A stretch of 64,000 nt of DNA from Pseudoscleropodium purum (Eukaryota > Streptophyta > Bryopsida > Hypnales > Brachytheciaceae), in the NCBI GenBank assembly GCA_963969395.1, contig OZ017803.1, positions 8,928,001 to 8,992,000 on the forward strand, in the 5' to 3' direction. Positions 1 to 13,600 of this stretch are shown piece by piece; the stretch's first letter is position 1; each line of letters opens with the position of its first letter. The translations under genes and the position numbers were made by a program. Under the pieces are notes generated by a model. It ran no database searches, had not been told where the DNA came from, and saw nothing but the letters and a program-made list of their open reading frames with translations.

Positions 1-3000
1 GCTAATAAATATAAATTTTCTTATAAAGAGAATTATTCAAAGAAGATAGGAGAAAGTTCTATAGTCAATTTAGAGGAGCAGTTGGAACCACTAAAAAAAA
101 AAGTAAATTATAGCAATCAAATATCTATTGAAGCTAATAAGACTCAAATGGAAGATGAAGTTGTAAAGTTCAATTAAAGAATGAGGAGCAATGAATTTTG
201 GAGAGTGAAAAGAGAATCAAATTAGAGATTATAGAATGACATTGACAATTGATTGATAAGTTTCTCCATGTTGGTTTTAAACACAATAAATAGAAATTCT
301 TATCTCTTGATTAAATTGGGCATGGTTGTATATTCCCTAATCCTTAATTGTGCACAACTTTGGATTAATTGATTTCCTAGGAATTATCATAGTGCATCCA
401 TACCTCCCTGAAAACAAATTTAAACTATAGGTATTTATTAATATTCATCTATTATAGAAACTAAACCTATATGAGAAACGTGCGTTAGTGTAACCAAAGG
501 AAATACACCAATTAGTCCAAATCTCTCAACATCCCATACTAAAGGCTTCCTAAAGTAGCATTGCCAAGGTATGGAGGGGGATGACTTTAGGGTTAGTACA
601 AAACATTAACACCTCCAAACTTGAACAAGGACTGAAAAAACTTGCCCAAAACATCAATAAGTTAGTACAAATTTCAATATGACACCAAATTTAAATTAGT
701 AAGGTTTAAGGGGACTACAAAATCCTTCAAAGCTTAACAAAATGGAGCAAAATGGAGCTTGAAATGCTCTAAAAACACACATTTACAACTTTGGTCCGAA
801 ATGGCCAAAAAGTTCAATTAAATGGACCAACGGGTTACAAAGTATTAAAATGGCTAGAAGGGAGGACAAAGGGTGAAATGAAAGGAGAATGAGTGCCATT
901 TATATATTTCCAAGGGTGTTCATCCCTTCCTACAAGGTAATCTTATCGTTTTAGATTTTCATTCTAATCTTCAATTTTTGGCTTTCTACATTGGTTCAAA
1001 ACTCTAAATTTTGGAGAAAGACTCCAAATCACAAATAGATTGTGCCATTGGCTTTTGAAGGGCACTTTTCATTTTCAAAATTTCCTCCTTTTTACACTAA
1101 AAACTCATCAAAAACTAGTACCAACTTAAAATCAAAAGGATTAAAAAACTAACTTTTGGGTGTTGACTTTTGTGAAAAGTAATTAGATTAGGTTCTTGAG
1201 TAGGTGTGAGGAAGTAAAAAAAGACCTACATCATGCCTCATTCTGACTTTCTACGCTCCTTGAATGCTGGTCAACTCCATCGTAATCTTCAAATTTGCAG
1301 ATCTTGGAAGGATCTTGCTAGTTTGGGAATTTTGGCTATCAAAATATCTTGATAGTGTTGAAGCATGTTATTGGTTTAAAAGAAGATAGTTTAATTTTAG
1401 TGAGATTTTACCACTCCCCAGATAATTTTCATGAATTTCTCATTGTAATTTTTTGTGATTCAACCATCCGGAAGAATATCTTTTGACTAACAAAAAATTC
1501 TAGAACTTTTCATGAAATTCTACAAAACATGTGTGATTTCATATTCAAACTTTGCACATTCAAAGAAGGAGAATCAAATCCTGCTACCTCCTTTAACTTT
1601 TGGTAAAGAAAAAATCTTTTACAGGTAGAGGAATCTTGGCAAACTAATTTTGTTGTTGGACTCTTAGCATGATTTTCACCTAGATCCATTGTACTTATAT
1701 TGTAGATGCCCTCCTCTTGTTCATCTTAAGTTTTCTTCACTTGTAAGCTAACAATTGAAATTTCTACTATTTTGTCAATATATTGAGAAAATTGAAACTC
1801 CCTTCTATGAATTGACTTAGGTTCTCACATAGGTTTTTATGGACCAATTTAGCTATGTTCTATTATATGAAAAGCAAGTTTAGGCAATTTGGGCAACTTT
1901 TACTAATAGTACTAAATGACCATAATATGTACAATTTTCAAGTTTCTATCCTATTTACATGCGGGATTTGGATTTAGTTTAGGGAAAACACTCTATTTTG
2001 AACCAAATATTGTATTGGTAGGTGACGTACCTATTTTCATCTTATACTCTTTGTTGGGGCTTTTGGATATAAACTACATTCAAAATAGTAAAAATAAATT
2101 AATAGTGAGTCCCAGATGACAAAATGGGAGCATACACACCTTTATGGCTTTATCCATAGTGAGAGAAGAAACAAACATTCAAATTGAGAATTTTTTCAAT
2201 TTTCATCCCACCTTAATAAAAAAAACTTGGTCAATAGTTATCAAAGTCACTATACGATTTTAAGCAAGACAAGCTGCTATGACTAAGCTTGGATATCAAT
2301 TTCAGCAATCCTGAATGCACCTAAAGATTATCAAGTCTATTTGAAGAACCAGATGCATTGACGAGCACAAGTGAGCAAGAATAACCTTGAATTGTTGTAG
2401 AAAAGGCAAATTTAGAGGCAAAGAGGTTTGTATACAAATGAACAAAGCTAAAAATATGAACAATTGCAACTAGAAAACAAAACGATGTAGTACTTAATGC
2501 ATTAGAAGAAAAAAATGTTTTTTAGGATGTTTTAAAGAGACAAGCATATTTTCCAAAATACGAGCTTCAAAATTCGGTGGCTGCCTAGGGAGTGAGAATT
2601 TTTGAGGATGTTTTGACAAATGTGCAGATGGGTCAAACCACACTCAAAGGTGCCATTGGGATTACTTTTGTAGGACAAGATTTGAGTCCTTTTCTAAACT
2701 TTTGAAGCTCTCAATTACTTTAATTTTGTTATTATTTAAAAAAATTTATGGATGAATAATATAGAAATGCATCCTTTTAAAGAGATGAAGACGAAATTTC
2801 ATAAAAAAAATCTTTCAAAAGATGTAAATTACCAATTTTAAGGATAAATTTAATGTCTTTACTAGAATATGGTACTTTAAATAGATTTTTTTATCCAAAT
2901 TTTTTAATCTTCTAAAATATAAAACTATAAAAAAGAATTTCTAGTGATAAAAATTTTGGACTAAAAATAGTATAATTTTTTAATCAATTTATTGATTTTT

Positions 3001-3227
3001 GACAAACTCTTGATTTAGTCTTTTTTTAAATTAAACATTCAATTACAAAAATAAATTCCATAGAGACCTTGATGTGAATAATATAATCACATTTTGTTTT
3101 ATCACAATCATCATTTAGATTAGTTTTAATATTGAAAAGGACGTTCACATATTTTTACTTCTGAATATTATAGAAAATGAAAAAATATTCAAATTGTAGC
3201 ACATGAGTCCTTTTCTACTCTATCATA

Positions 3228-3229
<2 letters not shown>

Positions 3230-3280
<51 letters not shown>
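3230..3280. repeat. (AT)n microsatellite
   Basis: An uninterrupted run of alternating A and T of about 50 bp. It is a simple sequence repeat with no coding context. Confidence 0.95.
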
Positions 3281-3285
<5 letters not shown>

Positions 3286-4496
3286 TGATTTTTTTTTAAT
3301 TCAATCATATTATTATTCATTAAAAATTAGACCCCTTTTCTACCATTGAAAAACCTGATAGGTTGACATCTAAACTTCAATTTGAACTTTAGTAGAGAAG
3401 TTCAGATTTTTCTGTGAATAAAAAAATATTCGTCTTAACATGACTTGGACTACTAGAAGGAAAGGACTAAAATGACTAAATTTAATAGATTAGCCTTAAA
3501 AAATAGCTACAAAGAAGATACATTGTAGATTTCAATGCATCTGACTCCTTTTGTAGTCCATTTGAGTGTGATTTGACCGAGATGTCAAATATAAAATAGG
3601 TGAATGTTTGATTTAATAGGAGTGTTAAATGAAACATTGTAAAAAACATCAATGCATTCTTGAAAACATCCTCAAAAACAAAGAACTACCACATCAACAT
3701 AGAGAGTCCTTTTCACAACCTATTTACTTGGGGAAGTTCTTGTGGGGGTCAGGTTGGATGTTGACCAACTATGGTAACTAAGGAAGATGGACAACTATTG
3801 ATCAATTTGTTTTTGAGGTGTAGATAGATGCAATTTGGATTCATTGATTTTTCAAATTAGGCTTTTAGAGTTTGGATTTGGGGGTTGTTATTTTTTGTAG
3901 CCCAACAAGCAAGGTGGCCCGTATATATGCTTGTTATGGGCAAGCATTCTCCATTTCAGGCAGTGAAATGTGGTATTAGATCAAGCTTGAGTGGGTTTAG
4001 ACGACGGGTTGGGCATTATTTTCATACAATGTCAATTTCTTAGAATGAAATCAATATATGATTTTGTTAATCATTATATAATTTTGTCATGACTAATTCA
4101 AATAGAATGACTCAAAGCTTTACATATACACAAAAATATAATATTTCAGAAAAAAATTCAAAAACTTTTATTTTGACTTTTTTTAATTTTGTAGAGGCTA
4201 CTGACAAGTTCAGTTCTAGGTTTTTTGTGGTATAACTTTTTCTCCCATGCACCAATAAAAATTATATTTCTATAAAGCTAATTGGTTTTTGTATCTTATG
4301 ATAAATTTTTTTTAAAATTCACCAAAAATTGAGGTCATAGGAACTTGACCATATTTTCACTCAAAGGAACAATGGGATGTCAAGGGTTAATTTTGGTGAA
4401 TTTGACAATTTCTCTTATTCATTTTATTTTATTTTTGGATTTTAGAAAACTAACTTTTTTGCCAACCCTATCAAACCGGTATGGTATACAAGCAAC

Positions 4497-4740
4497 TTTT
4501 CAAATTATAAAAGAAGCTTTTAACATTATAAAAGCAACCTTTTGCATATATAAAACAACCTTTTGTATTATGAAAGTCATATTTTATATATAGAAAAAAT
4601 TTATAGCTTGAATGCTCTAATTCAAGATGGGAGAATAATAAATACAAGTGAGTGCAAAAAAACAAGAAGAAATGAGTGGAGAAAAGCAAGAACAAATGAG
4701 ACAAAAAAAGCAAGAACAATTGAGTGGAGAAAAACAAGAG
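4497..4740. repeat. Short imperfect tandem repeats
   Basis: Two adjacent low-complexity blocks. The first (about 4497-4580) repeats a unit of roughly 25 bp around TTATAAAAGCAACCTTTTG. The second (about 4640-4740) repeats an A/G-rich unit of roughly 30 bp around GAGTGGAGAAAAGCAAGAAC. The open frames over the block on both strands are most likely artefacts of the repeats. Confidence 0.6.
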
Positions 4741-7039
4741 AAAACTTTGTATAGAAGTAAATTTTTTGGAGGTCTTTTTAGTAAGTAGAATGAGAAATCT
4801 ATTTAGAATTTTCAAGTAAGGATTCCTCAAAATTCAAAATTTTAATGAATGAAATATTATTGATTGATGTTTGACTCTAAGTTTTTATATTTCTTATAAT
4901 TCAATTAAGAAATTTCCAAAAAATAATTCAAAACAATATATAAACATTTTAGAAATTCTTAGAAATTTTTACATTGGGAGGAGATTTTTGGAGTGAAGTT
5001 TAAGATTTGTAAAAATTTGGAGTCATAATTTAGTTAGTAATTTGTCACTCAATAAAATTTAAAATTTAGTGTAATTCTTAAGGAATAACTTTAAAAGGAA
5101 TTCTCATTCCATTTACTAAAAAATCTTGGAAAAAACTTACTTGTGTTCATATTTTTTTTCAATAATAAGTTAAATTAAATAATAAAAAAATCAAAAAGTA
5201 CTTTAAATTTACTTAAATTTATTCAAACAATCTTTGCTTTCCAACTTTGAATGTTGATATCTTTTAACTTGTATAGTCATGAAATTATGACCACATGATT
5301 TGAGACAAGTGAACTAGTGAAGTGCAAGATCTTATGGTTTGATTTTTAAAAACTTTTCTTTTTCTTTTCTTGGATGAATGTAGTTGAACTTTCAATATTG
5401 AGCTATTTTTGACAAAAAATTGGCTTTGGAACTTTAGGGGTAAATTCAATATTTTTTAATCCAGGACATGCAAATGATTCAAAATATTGGCCTTGGGATT
5501 TTCATAGAAGTTGTTTTACATTATAGTCCATAATTCATAGAGTGAAAGATATATATTCTTGAAATTGTAATAACTACTATTTAGAATACATATATTTGCA
5601 TTATGGGAAGTATTAGTTTTTCTTGCTTTAAGCATTACGACTTTGGGATTGAAGGACAATTACAAGTAACACTTACTATTCTTGATTGAAAATGGGATTA
5701 GTATTGGAATGCAATGACTTTTAGAATTTTTTATTTTTATTTTTTAATATTTTTACTATAAATCATTTAGAAGATAGAGTACATGTGTGAAAATGCAAGT
5801 TTAGAATAATCCAATTGTAAAATTTATATACAATAGAATAGTGATGGAAAATGCAAAGAAATAATATACTAAATATTGCTTTCAAAAAAAAAGTTTTAAA
5901 ACTTATAACTTTAAAAAAAAAAAAACCTTTGTTCCACATTCAAAGATGCTCATTTTGAACCATTTGCATGTTTGATAAATAAAAATTGTGCTCTTCACAC
6001 ATACACCAAGGTGCAACAATTTGATAATATGAAAAAGTTGGAAGCTGAGCTATTTTCTAAGAATTTTTTTGGACATTTTTTTAGTGTAATTATTGTTTAT
6101 ATCTTCTTCCAAACAACAAAAAAAATTGGAAACAAAACAATGATTCTCCACTCACTTCTATTGTATGTTGCACTTATTTCATTTTCCATTGAAGGCTTTA
6201 AAATAATTGAATTGCAAATAGAGTAGAAGACATTGCACTTTTCATATCATAACTATGTTCAATATTTCTAGCGCAAATTCTTCTTTGCATGTTTAGAAAC
6301 AATTTTGTTTTCATCTTGAAATTCTATGAGGCAACTCTTCTTCTATAAATTAAAATTCTATCCAAGATGTATAATACATTTAAAGAAATTGAAGAATTCT
6401 TAGAGCTTACAGTTTTTGTTGGGATCACCATTTTGGATTTGACCTGGAACAAGAGGAATGATAGAAAGACTACAAATGACTTGCACACATTAGTAAGGGC
6501 TTAAGATTTGATTGCATGTAAATTTCTAGAAATTCTAGGGGACTAAGGTAAAACAATGACCACATGTGAAAAAATAGGTGAAAGTAAACTTCATAGCATT
6601 TTTTTCCAAAAAAGGTCACTTGCATTGGCATTTGAGTAATATGGCACCCCCAAAGGATGAAGTGGCATGCCACGTTAGCATGCTTTAATGCCATTTTAGA
6701 ATTCTAACATTGTCATACTAGACGTCAACTAAGATGTCTTGTGTCACATGTAGATCTTTTTTGTGATGTCAATAGAGATGTTCTCTATGACGTTGACATG
6801 TTTTTAGCAATGTCAACTAAGACATCCTCTATAACTTCCAAATGTTTTTTGTAAGACACCATCATGTTCATCATATCATTTAGATCTGAAATTTTTATTT
6901 TTAATAAGAAAAAATTACGTTTTAGATGTCCCATATATAACTTGTCTTCCTTCCTACCATTCTTTTTGCCCAAATAACTTGCCTTCTCTTGTCAAAATAC
7001 TTACAATAAGGCTTTTCAAATCATTCAATATTATTGTCA

Positions 7040-7210
7040 ATATGGTGTATTGTATACAATGTATGGTGTATTTTATATAATATATTGTGTATATTGTATA
7101 ATGTATGGTGTATTGTTTACAATGTATGGTGTATTGTGTATGATGTATACTATATTGTATACAGTATATAATATATTGTGTACAATATATAATGTATTGT
7201 ATATGACATA
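7040..7210. repeat. TG/TA-rich minisatellite
   Basis: Degenerate tandem copies of a 14-20 bp unit related to ATGTATGGTGTATTGT. The repeat produces overlapping open frames on both strands, which I do not treat as genes. It lies within the GATGTC-rich tract left of the first 3.3-kb element. Confidence 0.7.
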
Positions 7211-8605
7211 CGTTGAAGCTAACATCAAAATTGATGTCTCAAGAAACGTCTCAAAAAATGTTTGGAGGTCAAAATTGATATTGCTAAAAACAATATTTAA
7301 ATTCTTATGGATGTCTAAGTTGATGTCACTAAAAACAATATGAAAATTTTCAAAAAAGATGACGTCAACTATGTCGCAGCACAGGGCAGGTAAATTCCCC
7401 ATTATACTCACAAAAATTGCTTTAGAGTATAACTAAGTGACTCTAAAGATCGAACCCACGAGATCCTGTGAAGTATCTAGCTCTATTAAGCAGTTAAGCT
7501 CAGTCAGTATCCCAATCTTACTTTCCGGTCCTAGATCTAGAACCAGAAATACCACCATACCGGATAACTATAGACCGGATTACTCCTTCTTCCGATCCTA
7601 CTAACTATCCGGTCTGTGCAAATATCCAAATCCCAGGATCTTACAACTTCCGGTCCTGGAAATCCATCCTGACCAATCCGGTCCGGATAGTCATCATGTA
7701 TCCGTAATCCTATCTGGTTTGGTTTTGCCTCTGTTTCACCATCAGAGGGGTCGCCGCTTACATTTGAGAGTGGTAGGCCCACCACTCCTTCCGTGACTTA
7801 TAGTGGCTGAAGACCCACTGTCCTACTTCCTAAACTCCTAAGCTAATCCGGATCCGGTTTGGTTCTTCACAACAACCCAGATAGCAATCCGGGTTGTAGG
7901 TCACACAAAGACCCCACACTCGGCCCTCTCACACTACAATGACCTTGATGCTACTTCCGATCCGTGCGAAGATAGGTGGTTACAAGTGTACCCGTTCGTT
8001 CTAACATCAACTAAAGTTCTTCCGTTTACCCACACGGGTGGTGAGACCTCACAGGAGATCGGACACTCGACCGGATTTCCCACCCGAGAGTTCTAGCGCA
8101 GCTAAGGAATCCCTCCCTACCCGCCTAGCCTAACAACGGCTTTCTCACCCGGAACCTGGAACTCTAGAAGTGCTGAGGAACTAAGTTCACTCCCAACTCT
8201 TAGATACCTACTCACATGCATATAGAATCGGAAAAGAAAACACCAAGGGGAGAAATCACTCACAAATTGGCTCACACCATCCTAACTCCACATCATACAA
8301 CCATGTCGCGCTGGAGAGAGACACACAATGAGGAGAAGAGGAAGGCACCAGAGATTTGCAAAATGAAGACTCTCTGTTCCCATCGCAGGAATCGATTTAT
8401 ATACCAAATGTAAAAACTCTAAAAGTACAAAGCGGAGCGGAAAACCCGTGGGGGTCCGCCGCCACCCTAATTCAACTTCCGGTCCAACCTAATACTGTTG
8501 AGCTGGATCCCTATCCGGATCTGCTCCTACTCCTAACTTAAATCAAAATCCTATCTACTCTACAACCTTAGATCCTACTGTCGGGCTTCTGCTCTACGGA
8601 TCCAA

Positions 8606-10217
8606 CTACTCAAAGACTTCATTCAAGTTCCGGTTCCGTTCCCCCTCCACAGGGTTAGGAACCGGGGTGCCTGGGTTGGATCCGGGTGAAGACTCCAAGT
8701 CGATTACCCTACCCGGTTTCGTGCCCGGAGTCTTAGTCCGTGCAGACTTCTTGGACTCGGGAGTCCAATCCTTCCCACCCTTCGGAACGGACGCATCCGG
8801 AAAGGAATCCGGTAGCGAGAGGTCCGAGAGGTGTATCCCCTTGGAGCACGTTGCTCCAGTCAGCTTCCGGCTGCTTTCCTCAATCCGGTCCGCAGCCTTC
8901 CGCCCCTTTATCATCACCGTCTCCACCTGCTCAGCAAAGTCGGTGAGAATCCGGACCATCCGAGAACCGGATAGTTTCTTCTCCTCGTGCATCTTCTCGT
9001 CGAAGAGCTTCGCTTTGGTGGTGGCCGTTCCGGTCGCTCCCAGGGTGGCCTTGATTTGCTCGGCTATCTTCCGAGTCTCCTCCGCCATCTCCCGGGTGGC
9101 CGTCACGTCTTCTTGATAGGCAAAGAGGGTTGCCTTCAGGGTGTCCACTTCCTCCTGCAGCCGGCGGATCTCCGCTTCCTATTTTCGGGTCTTTTCCGGA
9201 TTCGTGATGCAATTCGCCACCCGTTCCGCCAACTGACTGTTCGGTGGCGCATCTACCAACTTCCCGATCGCCGAAAGCGTTCTGTGCTTGACCTCCCAAT
9301 CCGCCCTGATGTTGCAGAGGAGGTTGATGAGGCCGTTGAACGAATCTTGCACTTCCGTGTCTTCCCCGGAAACGGTCTTCTCGACTTCCGGTCTTTCTTC
9401 CGGGGCCGGTTTGTTGTGACCGGGAGGTGTTCCGCGCTTGTGGGGAGGCGTCATCTTCTGTCGCTTGGTGGGCGGCATCGACAGCTCCTCCTCTTCCTCG
9501 CTTGACTCCCGGTCTGACCCGGAATCGGACTCGACCTCGTCATCCGTTTTCGACTCCCCATACTTCAGGAGGACTTCTTGAGTCCTCCACACCTTCTCCT
9601 CCGCGTCGGTGAGGAGTTGGTGTTCCCGATAGAGGTGGAAGAGATAAGGGCACACTGGACTGGCCCTCTTCTTCCCAACTCTACTAATGAGTTAGGCCAC
9701 GAGATCGGAAATGATCCGTGCCCAGTCCACTTTCCGATTACCACTTAGGGCACCGAAAATGGTGTTGCCAAGGGTGATCGTCACCCTTGTAGGCTTTTCC
9801 GGGTGAAGGACCGGAACCAAGAACTACAGAAACCGACGGTGTCGATCATCCACGCAATCCTCGACCGCGTACCCGTCCTTCGGATTGACGACCCCCTGGA
9901 ATTTGCCCCGGACGAACTCATCCTTCCGGTTTGCCATTCCTAACCCTCCTGCCCGGAAACCATAAACACCTCTCCACATTTCCTCATTCCAGCGGCTAGG
10001 GGATCCTCTCATGGTGTTATCAAACTGGTTGGACAATTTGCCGAGGAGTTCCTTGACCATTCTCTCCTCCCTAAAACCCTAGGCAACCCATAGAGGTGAG
10101 ATCCTCCATGAGTTGAGATTTCTCCGGCTCTGTGGAGGGAATAACCGGAATGACTTTCCGGAGCTTCACCTCGCCTCCAGAGGGACTCGCTGGTCTCACC
10201 CTACGTAGCGGCGGCAT
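8606..10217 (-). pseudogene. Decayed copy of the element's coiled-coil gene
   Basis: This is the homologue of the intact gene in copy 2, starting at an ATG at 10217. The frame is split into pieces at roughly 10060-9824, 9655-9179, 9299-8931 and 9148-8606, so it carries several stops and frame changes. Recognisable shared parts include the N-terminal KLSNQFDNT region, the CPYLFHLYRE motif, an acidic serine-rich tract, a KRQKMTPP basic patch and the C-terminal coiled coil. Codon composition is GC-rich, unlike the flanks. Function is unknown. Confidence 0.75.
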
Positions 10218-10383
10218 TCCCACTCCAATCTATCTCACTCTCTCCTAGCCGCACATCCCGTTCCTCACGTTCTCTCTCCGATCTCAACCGGAATCAAAGC
10301 CTGCAGCACACAAACGTAAAAACTCTACAACGCGCGCTCAAGGTCGAGTTTGTAAAAAGGGGTGCAATTGCGAAGGCTCCTCC

Positions 10384-10390
10384 TTATATA
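10384..10390 (-). promoter_or_regulatory. TATA box of element copy 1
   Basis: On the minus strand TATATAAGGAGGAG lies about 170 bp upstream of the pseudogene ATG. The same box is at the matching place in copy 2, so it is a conserved part of the element. Confidence 0.5.
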
Positions 10391-10649
10391 GTCTCTGGAC
10401 CCTTTCCGGTTTGGTCGTCTTGAATCCGGTTCACCCATAATCCGGTCCTAGACCTAATCCGTGTTGCATTCCGTTTCCGTCGATAGTTACTCCTAATCGG
10501 ATTAGATCTAAGAGGCCCACTACTTCATGTTCTGTGCTAGTTTTGAGTTTTCCTTCTTCACCTAATCGGATCCGGTTCCCTAATGGCTAGTTTCCGTTCC
10601 TATTTTGGTGCATGCTAAGAAAATCAAAATTTTAAGCTGCGACAAACTA

Positions 10650-13600
10650 CCAACTCAACTTTCGGTTAGGTGAAAAAAATCCTATATGTCATTACCTACT
10701 TGCATGGCGCTTATGTGACTGCCACATGGCACATTTTAGCCACCTTCTTAAATTGTGTTTGTTGTAATGTTTATCTAAAAACATGGCTTGTTTTTTTAGA
10801 TTTCCTCATGTTTTTATCATGTTAATCTTGATGGACTTTTCTAGACATCTATAGTAAAGATGCTTCATGTTTTAGAAAACATGTGAATACATTTTAGCAC
10901 TTGTTAAAAAAAACATGATTTTCTTATAGTGATGTCATCCTTGATCTCATAATGAATTTGCTATGTTGATGATTCTTGTGAATATGAATTGAAAAAAAAT
11001 CAAGAATTGATCACTAAATCTAGAGCGAGAAAAAGACACCATGTTGTTGAAGTTTTCAACATGAATCTCAAAACCATCCTTGAACACATCTATGGGTTGT
11101 GCTCCTATGGAGCCCAAGACCAAAAACTCTTGAAAATTTTTTATGACTTGAAAAGTTTTCCCATCATTTGCCTTCACAGTATGTTACTCCATATGAAGTT
11201 TTCTAACTCAAAAGCAATAACAATCATGTTCATGGAGATCAATGAGAAGGCACTACAACTTTCATTTGTTAGATTGTCACTGGGTTTTTTTGTTTGGGTC
11301 ACAATTGGAATGTAGCTTATGAATTGTAGGCAATTTCATAAATAGAACCCTAGAATATTCAAGTTTTTCATGCTTATTTATAATAAGAAAATCTACAAAA
11401 CATTTATTTTATTCTAGGGCACTTTTGTATCTAGAAGTTCATTCACCTTTGATTGTGAAAATCTCTATTACATGAAAATGGACAATTTTCTACTTTAGAA
11501 TTTGTCAAACTTGACTTGAAAATTAGGGTTTTTATAATGTTGAAGAATTGGCACATTCATGGCTAGCACAAGTGGGTTGGTTTCTTCAAGTGAAAACATG
11601 GCAAATTCATATATCAAATTGTGTTACTTTCTTTATTTTTTTAAGATAAAGGTACATTACCATGCAATTATTTTGTGCTTTTTGTACACTTCATTTGTGT
11701 TAGAGTAATAATGTATATCAACACACACATCCCTACTACATCTATATACTATAAAATAGATTGAAATCAAGGCAACAATCTTTTGCTACCACTACAACTT
11801 CAAATTGATGTCAACATGGTTATCTAGGATATTAAGCATTATAGTATGGTGCAACTTTGAAATTGATGTCAACATGCTAGGTTTCATTGGTAGAATCTAT
11901 TTTTAGGAGTGCTCAAGAATTCTACTGAAAAAGTCCCTATTGACATGGATGGTAGAATGGATTACCATTATGAGCCTTGCAAGGCTTCAAAAGGAAGCTA
12001 TAGAATAAGTTTAACTTTGCAAACTGAAGAAATGCAAGGAATAGCTAATTGTATTGTCAAGAAATACAACATATCTCTAAGTATGTTGACATCAATCAAA
12101 TAGAAAAGATTTGTGCAAGTCTAAGACAACTTATTCCATCGATACTACATTCAAATAACCGTCATAGTTCTTTGCAAGAAGGAAGAAACAATCACTCATT
12201 TTCATTACATAGTAGGCCCGTTCTTCTAAATTTGATATCTTGAAGGTAAAAGAATTGTAAGAGGAAAATCCTTCTTGAACAACTCACAAATGTTTTATTA
12301 AACAAATAAGGAAAATGTTCAATATAAAGTCAATTTTGTTTAGTTGGCAATATTCACACAACCAAAATTCTGACGTATGTTTTCAAAAAGGGTCTAATTT
12401 CAGGCCACAAACAAGGACATGTATAGGTTTTAGATTCATGCCACCCATCTTAAACTGCACCAAAGTATTGGCTTTTGCACATTGCTCTTGAATGATATGA
12501 GAGCACCCAATTCCTTGATTTCTACATCACCTTCAATTGAGACTTGCCTAAAGATTCCTCATTCCAAATCCATGTTAGAAATGGAGTAAAGTATTTGAAA
12601 TTGACTTCAAAGTCAATTATTATCTCAAAATTTGTAGTAATTATTTATTCTATTAAAAGTCAACTTTTAGAGTATAAATAATTGAGGGGAATAGTGTTAG
12701 AAAAAAAAGGAAGGACTGAGTAGAAAAGAAAAGAGTGGAAGAAGATATTTGGAAGTCCAAACTTCCAAAACTTGTAATAATTTCATACTTTCAAACAGTG
12801 AGCACAAATACAAGACAAAACCAACACTATAAGAATTTTTTTTTTTTAATATGAGAATTCTAAGTATTGATGTCTTGAGTGATGTCAGATTTCATCATTT
12901 TAGACATCCAAATTTTTGCGTTGCTAGAGACATGCCAAAAACATAAAAAATCTTGGCGGACATCTACATGTCTAATGCCTAATGTCCAAAAAAACATTGG
13001 TCAATGGGATTCTAAAAATTTGCTATGTAGCTACCACCTAAGTACCACACATACATGGACAACCATATAATATTTTTTTCATCTATCCTCATTAATGACA
13101 TGGCATCTGACGTATATGAAAAAAAAGATGATGCGGCATTCAATAAAGTTGACGTGGCTTGCCATGTCAACATAGTGTCCTATTGTATGAATCTTTTTAT
13201 ACTATTTTTTAAGATGTCAACATAAACATGTAATCATCTTTCTAAATGTCTTTTCAAATATCAATATAGATATCCAAATATTGTCTAGGATGTCCTTTGA
13301 GATGTCAACTTCAACCAATAGATGTTTTTTTTAGATGTTAACTTTAAAATTTACAAATTTTGCAACATCATATCAGATGTCTATATATTGCCATGCACAT
13401 CTCTTTGAATGTCTAAAACAATATAGCTGATGTACAAAATGATGTTACATTTGACATCCATGTATTAAGAAAAGTAAACCACTATTCAACATGACGTTTA
13501 TGAAAACAATCACATGTCTTACATAATGTATATGTCCATATCATGATGTTGTGAACCCCCAATTCATCACTTGGGACTCATAGATTTTCTTTTGATTTAA

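Larger units (their letters stand above)
1..7366. other. AT-rich intergenic DNA
   Basis: No convincing gene is visible on either strand. The short open frames lack domains, splice context or composition unlike the background. The stretch holds simple repeats at about 3.2, 4.5-4.7 and 7.0-7.2 kb, and a GATGTC-rich tract near its right end that abuts the first 3.3-kb element. It could hide degraded transposon pieces that I cannot recognise. Confidence 0.6.
7372..10644 (-). mobile_element. 3.3-kb CCGG-rich TG..CA element, copy 1 (degraded)
   Basis: The element begins TGTCGCAGC and ends GCTGCGACA, a 9-bp terminal inversion. It is flanked by the 5-bp direct repeat AACTA at 7367-7371 and 10645-10649, so its borders are exact. 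It shares about 95% identity by eye with copy 2 over the first 225 bp. No long terminal repeats were found inside. TG..CA ends with 5-bp duplications are typical of LTRs, so it may be a very long solo LTR that carries a gene, or a short-TIR element of unknown class. The strand given is that of its gene. Confidence 0.85.

Noticed and set aside
8667..9505. Plus-strand open frames over element copy 1, and matching frames at 16207-17641 in copy 2
   Set aside because: They are antisense shadows of the coiled-coil gene, favoured by its GC-rich codons.
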